A stretch of DNA of 64,000 bases from the NCBI GenBank assembly GCA_017893485.1, contig CM030360.1, positions 148,719,249-148,783,248 of the forward strand. Reading direction: 5' to 3'. Made by a program: the position numbers and the translations under genes. This document shows, one piece after another, positions 36,401-49,270 of the stretch. The DNA comes from Hemerocallis citrina. Lineage: Eukaryota > Streptophyta > Magnoliopsida > Asparagales > Asphodelaceae. Each line of letters starts with the position of its first letter. Position 1 is the stretch's first letter. The notes beneath the pieces are model-generated. The model saw nothing but the letters and a program-made list of their open reading frames with translations, did no database searches and was not told the DNA's origin.

Positions 36401-39400
36401 TCAGGTAACAGGTATACAGGTAACAGGTAATCAGGTAAACAGGATCATCAGGTTATGTTAAGTCTAATCTTTTATTAACTATCTAGGTAGCACGACATGT
36501 GCCCCAAATTATATCACATGGTTGCTACAGTCAATGCAGTTTCGCTTTAGATTTCATAGTGGACCATAGAGGGCAGTATACTCAGGTACAGGAAAACAGG
36601 TAACAGGTACACGATCAAAGATACGTGCATCAACAGGTAACAGGTACACGACCAACAGGTACGTGCATCAACAGGTAACAGGTACACGACCAACAGGTAC
36701 GTGCATCAACAGGACATGAACCAAAAGGTATCATGCATCAAAATGGAAAACACGGGCCCCCTTCTGAGTACACGTTTCTGAACTATCCACTAATCGATCT
36801 TTCCCTTAATCCCCGGCTTAGTTACTTTTATTGTAGTTATTAAACGGACAGGATTGTGATCTAAAGGGTGTCAAACTAACATCACATAATCAGGTTTAGG
36901 TTTAGGGCATCAGATCAGTAAGTATATATGCAAAATATTCACAAATACGAGCATAATGGTATATGTCTATAATCAGGTCAGCAAGACCAGTCTGTACATA
37001 AACAGTGATCCACAGATCTACAGGCATGCAAATAATGATCCGTCAATTGATCTAGAAACTAGACATCCATACGCTTCTAACGGGTATAATAAATCCACAT
37101 GCTATTTCACAACATCACGACTCAAAACACAATTCAACACAGTTTGCATGTACAGTCGGAAAACAGGGGAATAACTTAAACCACATGAAAACAGCATACA
37201 AAGTCATTAATTAAATCCACGAAAATTCTGGGGTAATCCCCTATAAGTATAGTATCAAAATATAGATTTTCATATTTTTCCAGAAAGTATAAATATGTTT
37301 ACAAAAATAAAGAATAGCACATCACACAGTTTTGATGGATCTGGAATTCTTCAACACCGCTGTACAAAATCATGCATATCTTGCACACAGCGCATCAAAA
37401 TCCACTTCCGCCAAAACAGGGTGAAAGTATACACAATTATCTAACTTTCATATCTCACACGAAATATTCATACAGAAACTAGAAATAAGGTAAATACGGC
37501 AATCAACATACAATCACATGCAGTTTACAGCAAGAGCGATCTATAGAAAAGAATGTAAGGCATCACTCCAAACTCATCTTTAAATTACCAAAAAAATCAG
37601 AGAACTACCTAACATCATATTGAAACACAGGACAAAATCTTGTGGCATGAAATTAGGTCTAACTTAGATCTTGAAAATAAATTGTCTACAAAAATTACTC
37701 CGAACTGGAACTGGAAACTACTAACATACAGTTACTAAAATGATCATAACTACTCCATACGAACTCCAAACAGGGTGAAATCAATGGGATTAGAAAATAG
37801 ATTCGATTATCTACAAATTCCTCAGAAATAGCTATGTTGAGATTCGGACTTCAATCTAGGTAAAAACTGCAATCAATCCAGTTACATCCAAATTTCCAGA
37901 TTTCTCAACCAAGTTTCAAAACATCATAACTTTCTCACAAATCATCAAAACTCTTCCAAATTCGAAATACTGTCTACCCACTGCCTAAATGGCATATCTA
38001 AGGGTTTCTAACATGTCAAAATCCAATATTTCTCATATAGGTGTTCAATCAAACATCGGGCATACAATATGTCACATATGCGATAACAATCGCGGTCGGG
38101 TGAATCCTAAGGCATAAACCTATCAAATTCATGTTCTAATTCGTCCATGGCCTGTTTTGAAACCTTAGAGACGAAATCCACAATTAAAGACGTGATCTTG
38201 GTCCGTCTCTAGTCTCAAACTATCCTATGTGTGAACTTTCTACTTGTATCAACCTAAGAAATTTAGGTACAAGTTACTTGCCTTGATGTGATGACGAACG
38301 CGACGAATCCAAGCCTTTCAAAGAGAATCCACGAGCAAGACGCCTTCTAGCGCGATTTCGAGCGAAACCCACGAACAAGATGCTCCAACGATTGATTCCT
38401 TTGACACACGAACCGAAGTGGAAGATGCCCACAACTCAACGCAGCGAGGAGGGAAGATGAGGTGCTGTTTTGGGATGGTTTGGTGCTCCTTGGGTGCTGG
38501 CCGAACACAAGAAGGAGAGGAAAGAGACGAGTTTTGAAGTGGTATTGTATAAAATAGTGGAGAGGGGAGATATTTGTGATCGGCTAAGGCAAGAGAGGGC
38601 AAGGGGAGGTCGGCTAGGGTTTGGAGAATGCAGGCCGGGATTGATTGGAGGAAGGGGTAGCCGACACACAATAGGAGAGGGAAGAAATGGATTAGGGTTA
38701 GGGATTAATTAGTATTAGGAGTATATATATGGGATCAAATGCGGGTTAATGGGTAGTGGATATCAATAGGAAACCATGGGTATACAATTGGGTAATGGAC
38801 ATTGGGTAGATTTCAAATGGGGATACAAAATACAATGAATCCTATAGCTCCTAAAAAATCTCCTTAAGGCCAAAAATCTCAAATGGGTCAAAACTCTCCT
38901 AAAAATCCACCATGACCCTAAAATAACATCTATACATGAACGAGATCAAGGAATTGGAAAAAAGAGCTCAAAATGTCGAGAAACGGCCAAACGGCACACA
39001 ACAGCAAAAAGGAAGTCAAAACTGCCAGAAAAATATTATAGAATAAAAATAATTAAATTTATTATTCTGAAAATACAATGGAAAATAATAATTCACCAAA
39101 AATGAAAAATATCCTCAAAAATACCAAAAGTGAAAAACAGGGGTTACATAATGATAATAATGAATAATAAGTCAGGGTTTAAGGGAAAGACCATTGTAGT
39201 GGACAATATAGGTAAGTGTACTCGAAAGGGGGCTCGTGTTTCCCAATACTTGGTTCATGAACTTGTTTTATCTTGATCGATTCATGGAGCCATTTCTTGG
39301 CTCATGAACTTGTTGGATTCATCAACTCACTGTGTGGTTCTTGAACTTGTTAGTGGATTCACGAACTTATTTCGTGAACTTGTTATTTTATTTTTCGATT

Positions 39401-39944
39401 CATGAACCATGCTTGCTTGATACTTGATGCCTGAGTACACCGCCCTATAAAATCCACCACTAAGGTTAAAAGAAATTGCTTTGACTGTAGCAACCATGTA
39501 GTAAAAGTATGGATGCATGAAGTGCTACCTAGATAGAATTAAACATTAGACTTAAAAATAACTTGTCACTTGTACACACTTGATACCCTACTTGAGACTT
39601 GTTACTTGAGCACAATACTTGGCACTTTCTACTTGATACTATTCCTGACAACTTGACACATTAGACTTGTTACTTGTTACTTGACACTTGTACGTGATAC
39701 TTGCTACTTGATGCTTAATACAATTACATGTTCACTAGCCACTTGTTCTACTGCCAGTATTTGTTATCCAATCTTGTCACTCGAGTTGTCTTTCTTATTA
39801 GCTAGTTCTTGAATTCCTACTACTTGTTGCATCCCTATTACATTCTTGATCCCAAATCTTGTTCCATATTTCTTGTACTTGTTTTTACTATTTGCGGCCC
39901 TAACTTGCACTAAGGGCGTTTATCTTGTTTTCCCTTTTTTTTTA

Positions 39945-39995
<51 letters not shown>

Positions 39996-40359
39996 TTTGG
40001 AGACGAATTGCATGCTGGAATTGGTGAGCAGACATTCTAGGCCTCGCTTGGAGATAGGACTTGCTTAAATATTTTGTTTTCTTGAGTTATTTATTTCTTT
40101 GCTACTTAAAAACTTATAACGGGCTTATGTTCCCGAGTTTTATCTTTTGATTCAGATTTGAAAACTATTTTGTATATTATTACTTTGTTTCAAATTGTCT
40201 TCTGTTGATTAATAAATTATTCATGCATGCCTGGTTGTGTACATTTTGTTATATTGTTATTATGATGCTGAGTCGATCCTACAGCTCATGAATGATGAAA
40301 ATCATTTGCTGGGCTTTGTCACACGTGTATTCCGTATTTTTGGGAAGCGGGGCGTGACA
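33402..40359 (+). mobile_element. Element D: solo LTR in RT of element C, itself split by E
   Basis: It begins TGTAACTCCTATTTCC and ends GGGAAGCGGGGCGTGACA, like the LTRs of C. Duplications are GATGC (33397-33401) and GATGT (40360-40364), one base different. Without E it is about 3.48 kb, the LTR size of this family, and has no gag-pol. It shares the CCCTAAACC block, the TTTGATTTGTCG-like segment and the ACTTGATACTTGA-like repeats with C LTRs. A TA run is at about 39949-39991. The serine/proline-rich open frames at 33745-34564 are low-complexity LTR sequence. Confidence 0.9.
35673..39148 (-). mobile_element. Element E: solo LTR inserted in solo LTR D
   Basis: On the plus strand it starts TGTCACGTCCCGCTTCCC and ends ACAGGGGTTACA, the reverse of a C-type LTR. 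The duplication TAATG is exact (35668-35672 and 39149-39153). It is 3476 bp with no pol. About three 38-base tandem units (36593-36706; CAACAGGTAACAGGTACACG plus ACGTGCAT) correspond to the ACTTGATAC-like zone of the family. It is the innermost and so the latest insertion of this stack. Confidence 0.92.
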
Positions 40360-41245
40360 GATGTCGTTCGGAGTTACAAACGCGCCGGCTATATTCTTGA
40401 GTCTTATGAACCAGGTCTTTTCGCAGTTCTTGGATAGATTTGTGGTGGTCTTCATTGATAATATTTTGTTGTATTATCGGAATTGAGAAGATCATGCTGA
40501 GCATCTTAGGGTGGTTCTGCAGACTTTGAGAGAGAATCTGCTCTATGGGAAACTCAGCAAGTGCGAGTTTTGGCTCGACAGGGTTTCATTCTTGGGGCAC
40601 ATTATTTCAGGTGATGGTATTTCTGTGGATCCTGCCAATGTTGAGGCTGTGAAGGATTGGACTGTTCCCAAGTCAGTTTCTGAAGTCAGGAGTTTCCTTG
40701 GTTTGGCTGGCTATTATCAGAAATTCGTTCAAGATTTTTCGAAGATAGCAGGACCGTTGGCTAAGTTGACTGGGAAGGATCAGAAATTCTGTTGGTCTGA
40801 TAAGTGCGGTGTGGCTTTTGCTGAGTTGAAGAACAGATTGACGTCAGCGCCTGTGTTGATTATTCTCGATGGTTCAGGCAAATTTGTAATTCACTGTGAT
40901 GCTTCTGGTAAGGGTCTTGGAGCAGTTTTGATGCAAAAGAGCCGAGTCGTTGCATATGCATCGAGGCAGTTAAGGTCGCATGAGAAGAACTATCCAACTC
41001 ATGACTTGGAGTTAGCAGCAGTGATTTATGCTTTGAAGCTGTGGAGACATTATTTACTTGGAGACCGAGTGGAGATCTTTACAGACCATAAAAGTCTCAA
41101 GCACGTCTTCACCCAAAATGAGTTAAATATGAAACAAAGGCATTGGTTGGAGCTTATGGCCGATTTTGACATCAGTTTGCAATACCATCCTGGTAAAGTA
41201 AACTTGGTGCCTGATGCTTTCAACAGGAGACCGGCAGTATGTTCA
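40360..41245 (+). pseudogene. Element C RT C-terminal half and RNase H
   Basis: Resumes with SFGVTNAP, then [19 protein letters not shown]: the catalytic pair reads FIDN where FIDD is expected, and a stop follows RN. After this one long frame (40511-41248) has [33 protein letters not shown], the thumb ([21 protein letters not shown]) and RNase H with [37 protein letters not shown] and [12 protein letters not shown]. RNase H keeps its visible acidic residues. Confidence 0.9.
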
Positions 41246-42535
41246 TGACTCAGCAGAGGGATCTGATTGAGCAGATGAGGAGGTTGGAGTTGGAGGTTAT
41301 GTTGCCGAGTTCTGGTCGGAGTTGTTTGGCACTCCAGCTGCAGTCGTCACTTGCTGATCAGGTTAAAGAGGCGCAAGCTAGTGATGCGCAGTTGCCAGGT
41401 TTTCGAGCTGAGGTTGAGTCTGGGTCCAGGACGGACATGGTTATTCATGCTGATGGTTCGCTTCGTTTTGGGTCCAGATTATGTGTCCCGAAGGGTGAGG
41501 TTCATCAGAGGTTGCTTGAGGAAGCCCACTAGTCATCCTATTCTATCCATCCCGGCGGTACTAAGATGTATCGGGATTTGAAGCTCCATTTCTGGTGACA
41601 TGGTATAAAGAGGGTTGTGGCTCGGTTTGTTTCTCAGTGCTTGATCTGCCAGTAGGTTAAGGTAGAGCATCAGAGGACCGCTGGACTTCTTCAACCGCTT
41701 CCTATCCCAGAGTGGAAGTAGGAACATATCACTATGGACTTTGTGACTGCTTTGCCAAGGAGTCCGAAGGATCATAATGCCATTTGGGTGATTGTCGACT
41801 GTTTAACGAAGAGTGCTCACTTCATTCCTTTTCGTGTTGGGCAGTCTACTGAGAGCCTAGCTGAGAGGTATATGCAAGAGACTGTTAGACTTCATGGGGT
41901 TCCAGTCAGTATTGTATCCGACAGGGATACGAGATTGAGATCTCAGTTCTGGGAGAGTCTTCATACCAGTTTGGGGAGTAAGTTAAAGTACAGTACAGCT
42001 TTTCATCCCCAAACTGATGGACAATCAGAGCATATAATTCAGATTCTTGAGGACATGTTGATGTCCTTTATGCTTCAGTTTGGTGGATCATGGGAGGACC
42101 ATTTGCATCTCATAAAGTTCTCGTACAATAATAGCTTTCAAGCCAGTATTAAAGCTGCTCCATTCGAGGCACTCTATGGGCAGAAGTGCAGATTGCCAGT
42201 GTGTTGGGATGACATTGGTGAGAGAGAGTTGTTGGGTCCGGAGTTGATCACCAAAACAGTTAATGCTGTGGTTCAGATCAGGAAGCATTTACAGGCAGCT
42301 CAGGATTGGTAGAGGCGATGGGCTGATTGTCCATCGGAGGGCTTTGGAGTTTAAGATTGGTGACCATGTTTTCCTAAAGGTATCGCTGTGGCGCGGTGTC
42401 ATTCGGTTCGGTGGTAGGGGCAAGCTTAGACCTAGGTTTATTGGACCGTTTGAGATTTTGGAGCGAGTAGGCAAGGTGGCTTATCATCTTGTATTGCCGC
42501 CAGCATTATCAGGAGTGCACGAAGTTTTTCATCTC
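41246..42535 (+). pseudogene. Element C integrase
   Basis: Zinc domain: HPGGTKMYRDLKLHFW, then CLICQ. Core: HITMDFVTALPRSPKDHNAIWVIVDCLTKS (first Asp), VPVSIVSDRDTRLRSQFW (second Asp) and HPQTDGQSEHIIQILEDML (Glu), so the DDE residues are present. Stops interrupt it at 41596-41598, 41653-41655, 41719-41721 and 42310-42312. The C-terminal module has FKIGDHVFLKVS and PRFIGPFEILERVGKVAYHL, the GPY/F motif. Confidence 0.9.
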
Positions 42536-42777
42536 TCATAACTCAAGAGATATATCCGAGATGAGAGCCACGTGATCGACTATTCTGAGTTGACCGTGCG
42601 GCCAGATTTGACTTGTGAGATTCCGCCAGTTGCTATTGTGGATTGGCAGGAGAAAGTGCTTAAGAACATGGTCATCAGGTTGGTTTGCATTGCTTGGAAT
42701 TCTCACTCTCCTAGTGAGTCGACTTGGGAGCTGGAGGAGGAGATTTAGCAGAAGTTTCCTCATTTGTTTGAGTAGTG
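42536..42777 (+). pseudogene. Element C chromodomain
   Basis: After a stop at the end of VFHLS the frame continues as KRYIRDESHVIDYSELTV and then EKVLKNMVIRLVCIAWNSHS with STWELEEEI, a stop, and KFPHLFE before the final stop. This matches the chromodomain of A (4937-5233) nearly residue for residue. Chromodomains are the mark of chromoviruses and likely guide integration to heterochromatin. Confidence 0.87.
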
Positions 42778-42869
42778 GTTGTTTTGCTTTTGTTTTGTCT
42801 TGTTTCTTTTCTTTCGGGGTTACCCTATGTATCTTCTTTTTAAATTTCTTGAACGAAATTCTTTTTGTT

Positions 42870-42882
42870 AGGTGGATAGGAT
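42870..42882 (+). other. Polypurine tract of element C
   Basis: AGGTGGATAGGAT lies directly before the 3' LTR start TGTAACCCC at 42883, as in element A. Confidence 0.8.
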
Positions 42883-43389
42883 TGTAACCCCTGTTTTTTG
42901 TTTTCGTATTTTTGGTGTATTTTTCTTCTTTCTTGGGTCTTATACTCTCTTGTATTTTTTTGGACCGTATATTGGAGTTGTTTTCAATATATATTCTTCC
43001 TAAACTACCCACAACCCAATTACCCAATAACCCATCTCATACTAATAACCCTAATCCCTCCATATAAATATACCCTCAACTCTCACAAACCCTAACCCTA
43101 ATACCCTAACCCTCTACCTCTCTCTCCTGGCCTCCACTATCTCTCCCTCTCCCGCTGATTTCGCCACCCCGACGCCCCAGCCAGTGCCCAACACACCAGC
43201 CGACCACCTTCCCCCCATCGACAGCACACCCAACCCTAGCCCCTCACCCGATCGACCTACACCCGAGCCTCCGCAACCACCGAGCACTTATCTCATCTCT
43301 ATCTCTCCGTTCCCTCCCTCCGGCACCGTCTCATGCAACCAGGCCACAAGTTGCAACCTCCCCCCCCCCCCCGTTGCATCTCTCTCTTT

Positions 43390-43448
<59 letters not shown>

Positions 43449-46178
43449 CTTGAGAGGTTCGACGTGGGATCGTGCGAGTGGTTCGTGAGTTCGTTTCTTT
43501 GGATTCGTTGCTTTTGATTCGTGGATTTCGTTCGTTTTCCAGGAATCCGTTCCAGTTATTCTTGGTGTTCGGTTCATCTTCGGTTAAGGCTAGTAACTTG
43601 TACTCAAATTCCTTTGTATGATACAAGTCAAAAATATCGTGTGTAATGTAGTTGGGTTCTAGAGACAGATTGTGTGTGAGACCCCTTGTTGATATTGTCT
43701 CTTAGTGTTTCGACCCTAGTTTCCTTATGACACATATGACATGAATTAACTTAGGTTTTGCCCGTTTTTGATTTGATCATGTATGTCGGATTTTTTATGA
43801 GAATTTGGGTATTTGTTGAGATCCATGTGATAGACTGCTTTGGATATGTTAATTACCCTATTTCATGATGTTTGGACACTTGGTAGTCTCGATTTCATGT
43901 TTGGTGGTGTTTGGATCAAGTTTCGTTGGATCTATATCAATTTTGGTTTTTGAAGAAATTATGTGTTTTGTCGATGATCTGTCTTGATCAGTAATTTAGA
44001 CCATATTAATGTCAGAATCTTAATTTCAGTATAAAACATGAGTTTTAGATAAATTCGTCTTCTTTCTAACCCCTCTGACCTTGCTCTATTTCGTTTTCGT
44101 GTGTGTGAGATATGACTGTTTTACTACAGAGGTGTAGATCTTTTTCAGATTTCGTTTCTTGGTGATTTTGATGACTAAACCATTTTGATACTTGTGCTAC
44201 ACATAGTATTTTGATATCGAACTCTGGTCAGGTTTTCTATACTTATCTAGGGATTACCCAGAATTTTGGCAGATTTTATTGACGAGGTTTATATGCCGTT
44301 TCATGCTTGTTTATAAAAACTATACTTGCTGTATTTTACTCGCTATTCTGTAAAGAATCATATTTTCATCCTAATTTCTTTGACTGTATGAAAAATATTT
44401 GTGAAATATGAAAGTAATTTTATCTTGTCTATTTTCATCTCCCTTTGGCGGATTTGGATTTCGTCTCACGGTTTGCGAGATCTTACAGTTTCCGTACAGC
44501 TGTATTGGGAATTCTAGATTTGCCAAACTATCATTTCTTGATATTTTTTGATTTTTGATGACTAATCTAAATTCACTAGAAAATTATGAAACGTTATATT
44601 TTGGTACTAGACAGATAGGGGGATACCCCAGATTTTTCGTGGATATATTTATTGAGATTTGATGTTGTTTTCCTGACTGAGAATTTGATTTACTGATTTC
44701 TGGCTGAACATAATTTCTGAATTCAAATTAGTTTTCAGTTATGCTTTTGTGAAATACTATATGACTTATTTATACTGACTGGATTCGGTTGGGTGTCTAT
44801 TTTCTAGACATTTCGACGGATTCAGATTTGCATGTTTTTAACACTGGAAATTTCAGTTTTGCTACAGTATGGTCTTGCTGTCTTGAACTTGAGATTTGGT
44901 TATTTCATTCTTTCGTGTGTTACATATTATCCATACGTGTCTATCTTGAAACTTGAACTTGTTACTCGATCTTACCACGATATACTTGCCTTGTTCGTGA
45001 CACATACATGCTTGTTTGACATTAATAACAAATTAACCAAGCCGGGATTTTAAAGGGACAGATCTAATAGTGGATAATTCAGAAACGTATACTCGGAAGA
45101 GAATCTGTTGATTCTCTGTGATACTTGAGGCTTGATATTTCACCACTTGAGACTTGGCTTGATACTTGATTACTTGAGGCTTGATATTTCACTACTTGAG
45201 GCTTGATACTTGATACTTGATACCTGATTCTTGAGACTTGTCCCTGAGTACACTGCCCTATATGGTCCACTATGAAATCTAAAACGAAACTGCATTGACT
45301 ATAACAACCATGTGATAAAAGGATGGCACATGAAGTGTTACCTAGATAGTAATAATACAAGATATTTGATACATGCTTACTTGATACTTGATTACATGCT
45401 ACATGAGACTTGATGCTTGAACATAATACTTGACATTTGTACTCGACTACTTGACACTTGTTACTCGTTACTTGATTTCGTGCTACTTGATACATGACAC
45501 TTGATACTTATTTACATGATACTTGTTTACTTGACACTTGATACATGCCACTTGTACTTGTTTACCTTACCATACTAGTCGTTATACTTGATATCATGCT
45601 TATACCATATTGCTAGTTAGTTTTTCTCATGTACTTGTATCCTGCATTACAAGCGGCCCGTGACTTGCAATTGACGGGTACTCGTTTTCTCTTTTCCTCT
45701 TCCCTGCAATTGTTAAATTGTAGATTTTGGAGAACAGGTTCCAGACGATATTGATGACATGAAGTTTTAGTGCTGGATCTTGTTATTATTATTTTGTAGT
45801 TGCTTGAACAATATTGTATTCTTGTACTTGGATTTATATTTGTATTTGGGCAATGTGACCCAGGATTTTGTTGACTTATTCATATCATGACAATTTGAGA
45901 TTAATGTTTTTGGTTTCAAGTATTCTTGTTGATATTTTTGGTTCATATGTGCATGTTTGTTGATACTTTTGCTTCCGACTCTGATGATTCTTGTGAATGT
46001 TGTAAAGATTATTGAACAGCTTATGGATGATAAAAATCGATACTTTTGCTTCCGACTCTGATGATTCTTGAGAATGTTGTAAAGATTATTGAACAGCTTA
46101 TGGATGATGAAAATCATTCGCTGGGCTTTTGTTGCGTATCCGTATTCCGTATTCTCTTTTGGAAAGCGGGGCATGACA
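42883..46178 (+). repeat. 3' LTR of element C
   Basis: 3296 bp, matching 27344-30784. Differences from the 5' copy: loss of about 267 bases near 42996; a CT run expanded to about 55 bases (43391-43446, against about 20-30 bases near 28110-28140); and a 77-base tandem duplication (45962-46038 repeated at 46039-46115). The ACTTGATACTTGA-type repeat lies at about 45110-45560. Confidence 0.9.
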
Positions 46179-46183
46179 CAGGA

Positions 46184-46528
46184 TCCCAAGGAAATAGCCC
46201 CACTCGGCACACAGCAATCAATATAATAGAACTCTCTAAAGGTGTACAATTTCTCACCGGGACTTCTAAAGAGGACAATTAAAAATACCATAGTGCAAAA
46301 CATATACATGGCCTATAAAAGATAACACTAACCCAAAGTCAGACAAAAATCTACTAAGGATCACATCACTCAATAACAAAATCCATACTTAGCAAAACAA
46401 TCTCAAAGCATAAAACAAAGTTCACACAAACTTCACATTCTCTACTTGGCGAAATGGAACGCACACACAAGACAAGATCACTAAGATTGGCATGACATTC
46501 CTAATTAACCTAGGCTCTGATACCAAAC
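46184..46528 (-). other. Element B 5' leader with primer-binding site
   Basis: On the minus strand, next to the 5' LTR, the sequence reads GTTTGGTATCAGAGCCTAGG (about 46509-46528). TGGTATCAGAGCC is a full match to the initiator-Met tRNA primer site. The rest is an apparent untranslated leader without recognisable gag; C is inserted at its inner end (CAGGA). Confidence 0.8.
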
Positions 46529-47444
46529 TGTAGCACCCCAAATTTTTTTTTCATATTTACTCACATACACAATGTTCCTCTTTTCATGAATATCTTCACA
46601 TCACCATTTCTTTATTTTAATTTCTAATTATATAATGAAATACCTTGTTTTAAATACTAGCTAACCACATACTTCACTTACCATTTTTTTTCATTTACAA
46701 ACTAATGACTCATATTCCTTCATACTCATTTTCCTTCATATTCATTTTCTTTCTCATTCTCATATTACATAACATCACACTCATCAATCTTACACCATAT
46801 TGATATTTATTCTTATCATATTTATTCTGATCACATAACTTCACATTCATTCAATCATATATTATCACATTCATTCGTTTTCATCACATTTTGTTTGCAT
46901 GCATTCAAACTCATAATATCATATTCATTCATATCTTATAACACATATCATAATATCTCGTAATACGTTAACTTTCATTCTCATTATATTTTACAATTTA
47001 CCTTCTCTTCATTCTGATTTTATCTTACAAATTATTTTAATGTTCATTCTCACCTTATCATATATCTTGCTTTATAATTCATTCTGAATTTAATAAATAT
47101 AAATATAAAGATTTTTAAGGGAGTATTAACATATAAGCTCCGAATTATCAAAATATTACAAATAAACCCCAAACTCTATACTTTAATAATACTAATAATA
47201 CAAAATACATTAAAATATCTCATAAGAATCCTCCAAAATTATAAAATAAAAATAAACAATATTTCTTCACATAAAATCTTAACTCATAACTCTAATATAT
47301 CAATAATATCGATTCAACACAAATATCAACACCAATATCAATATTTAAAAATAAAATAGAATAAAATACACCTAAAATAATTCTCACAACTCCATAGATA
47401 TAAAAATGGATATTTTCAGTATTTTAAAAACTCGAGGTGTTACA
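46529..47444 (-). repeat. 5' LTR of element B, internally deleted
   Basis: 916 bp. From 46529 it follows the 3' LTR from 19661, then at about 47085 jumps to sequence matching 25079-25433. About 4.86 kb of the 3' LTR has no counterpart here. The three large insertions explain only part; the remaining difference suggests a deletion in this copy. Confidence 0.85.
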
Positions 47445-47609
47445 TGAAGCTCGAGAGTGAGAGAGCTCGGACAGACAAGGCCAGAATAGCGAAGGACCCG
47501 AGCAATCAAGAATCCAAGTTGAGATGAGATCCTCGAGGGTTGAACACCTCGAAGCGGTTGTCGCCAGACTAGAGGCGAACATCGCTCGGCTGACAAAGGA
47601 AAAGGAGCT
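47445..47609 (+). pseudogene. Antisense accessory ORF of P, middle exon piece
   Basis: After the TGAAG duplication the frame continues KLESERARTDKARIAK, then shifts frame once near 47530 and reads VEHLEAVVARLEANIARLTK, a heptad-like coiled coil. Element G interrupts at GAGCT (47605-47609). The reading frame on both sides of B and G joins only if each insertion and one duplication copy are taken out, which supports this as one interrupted gene. Confidence 0.7.
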
Positions 47610-49074
47610 TGTAACACCCCGAATTCCAAATGAGCCTGAATTTGAAGTTCCACAAGTCCTTTACACTTCACTTCGTACAATTTTACAAGGAATTTAAACT
47701 TTTATTACAACAAAGTCTTTTTACATCATAACGCAGCGGAAAGTAAATGAATTACAACATGGTAAATATACAATTGTAACAACTTTAGCATTTAAGTAAT
47801 CATCAGCATCAAATTCATCTTTATATCTTCTTGTAAATTCCAAGTCCTACATATGGAACTATGGGCACGTCAGTTGCTTATAACCGACGCAATATTATAC
47901 ATGGTCATCCTCGCTATGCCGAAAATATAACGATTCTTTAATACTTTAACAACCACAAACTTGATTACAAACAAAACTAAAAAGGGACTATCCTGTTGAT
48001 GTCGTGTGTGCTTGTGCACTTAACCTTAATGCAGTTACTTATATCTAATGACACTAATGCACACTTGTTCGATCCTATGCATCCCATTCTACATAGATCC
48101 GAGAGCAAGCCCTTAACCGTGCTTCATCTTGTAGGTTTGAATCCCACGTTATAAGTTAAACTACTACGATAACTACGGTAAGTATCCTAGATGTTTTATG
48201 AGTTATGAGCCCATGTCCAGACAGCCTGGAGAGGAATCTCACGTTATGACATAACGCATCATGTAGAAAGCTTATGGACAATTCACCTCTTTCATGGGAC
48301 AATGGCACTACGTAGTCACCAAGCACCCCACAAGCGTCGCCATGATCCCGATAATTCCGGAGATAGTTTCACGTCATGGCATGATGCATCATGTAGACAG
48401 CCTGTGAAAATTCTCACACCGTGAATCAGAGGCCCTCATACTTGTGTTTTTCTCTTACTTTCATCACATCTTCACTACAGTGTTGTCCTTAGATATTTGA
48501 ATCATGAATGAATTAACACCCTAGAGTTAGCATTACCTCTACACAGGTCTTAAACATCAATTGATAACAACAACCCAATCTTGGTCTTTTATTACAACAT
48601 TTCTCTTCAAAAAAAAATTCATGCCAGTGTAAGGACTTAGCTAGAATCTAGATTTTAACTCTTTCCATGTTCACCAAAATTAAGTGCTTATACTCACAAA
48701 TTTCCATATCTCATCATGGTCTTTTTATTTCATTTTTCCATGCACACTTGTATATATTAAAACATCAAATTTTATTTATTAATTTACTCAAATTTTTCAT
48801 GTCAAAAATCTCAGTATTGATCTCTACCCAAAATTCTTTACATTCAAAATCTTCCTTTTCTTTAATTATTCAAAAGTCATATTCTAAGAAAATTATCAGG
48901 TTCTTCATCCCAAAATCACTTCCAATTCTTACTAAAATATGGCAAAATATTGTAGAAAGAATTTTTATGAAGTCTAAATAATTTTAGAAGAATATTAGAA
49001 TTTTTTCCCAATTTTTATACTCTTTAAAACTCAAGAAATACAAAAAAAAAAATAGAATTATACATAAAAGCCAG

Positions 49075-49270
49075 GCACCAGGGTTCGAATCCACGACCTG
49101 CCGCCAGCTACAGTAACAGACCCAAAGCGCACCCGAAGACCAGAATGCCCAATAGTGTCTAGCGATATAAGGTGAACACGAAAGTCCCTTATACTTATCC
49201 TCAACCACTTGAGTAAAAATCGAATTTTAATAAAAACAGAGTCTTCCAAGACTCGAACCCGGGACTTCTA
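49075..49270 (-). other. tRNA-like A-box and B-box motifs in G
   Basis: On the minus strand, CTCAAGTGGTTGAGG (about 49199-49213) resembles the A box of Ser/Leu tRNAs and GGATTCGAACCCTGG (about 49080-49094) resembles a B box, 105-120 bases apart. A second B-box-like GGGTTCGAGTC is at about 49251-49261. No cloverleaf of normal tRNA size can be drawn, so this is not a tRNA gene; a tRNA-derived remnant is possible. Confidence 0.35.

Larger units (their letters stand above)
27344..46178 (+). mobile_element. Element C: chromodomain Ty3/gypsy retrotransposon in B
   Basis: The LTRs are 27344-30784 and 42883-46178; both start TGTAACCCCTG and end GCGGGGCGTGACA or GCATGACA. The duplication CAGGA is exact at 27339-27343 and 46179-46183. 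The plus strand codes gag, protease, RT, RNase H, integrase and chromodomain. The length is 18.8 kb, or about 11.9 kb without D. The same family as A is likely, since proteins, intron-like positions and LTR ends agree. Several stops show that it is inactive. Confidence 0.93.

Noticed and set aside
36593..36706. Possible CRISPR-like direct repeats
   Set aside because: Three 38-base units without unique spacers in a plant LTR; an ordinary tandem repeat.
49070..49268. A true tRNA gene
   Set aside because: A-box to B-box spacing is over 100 bases and no acceptor stem pairs; kept only as a tRNA-like motif.
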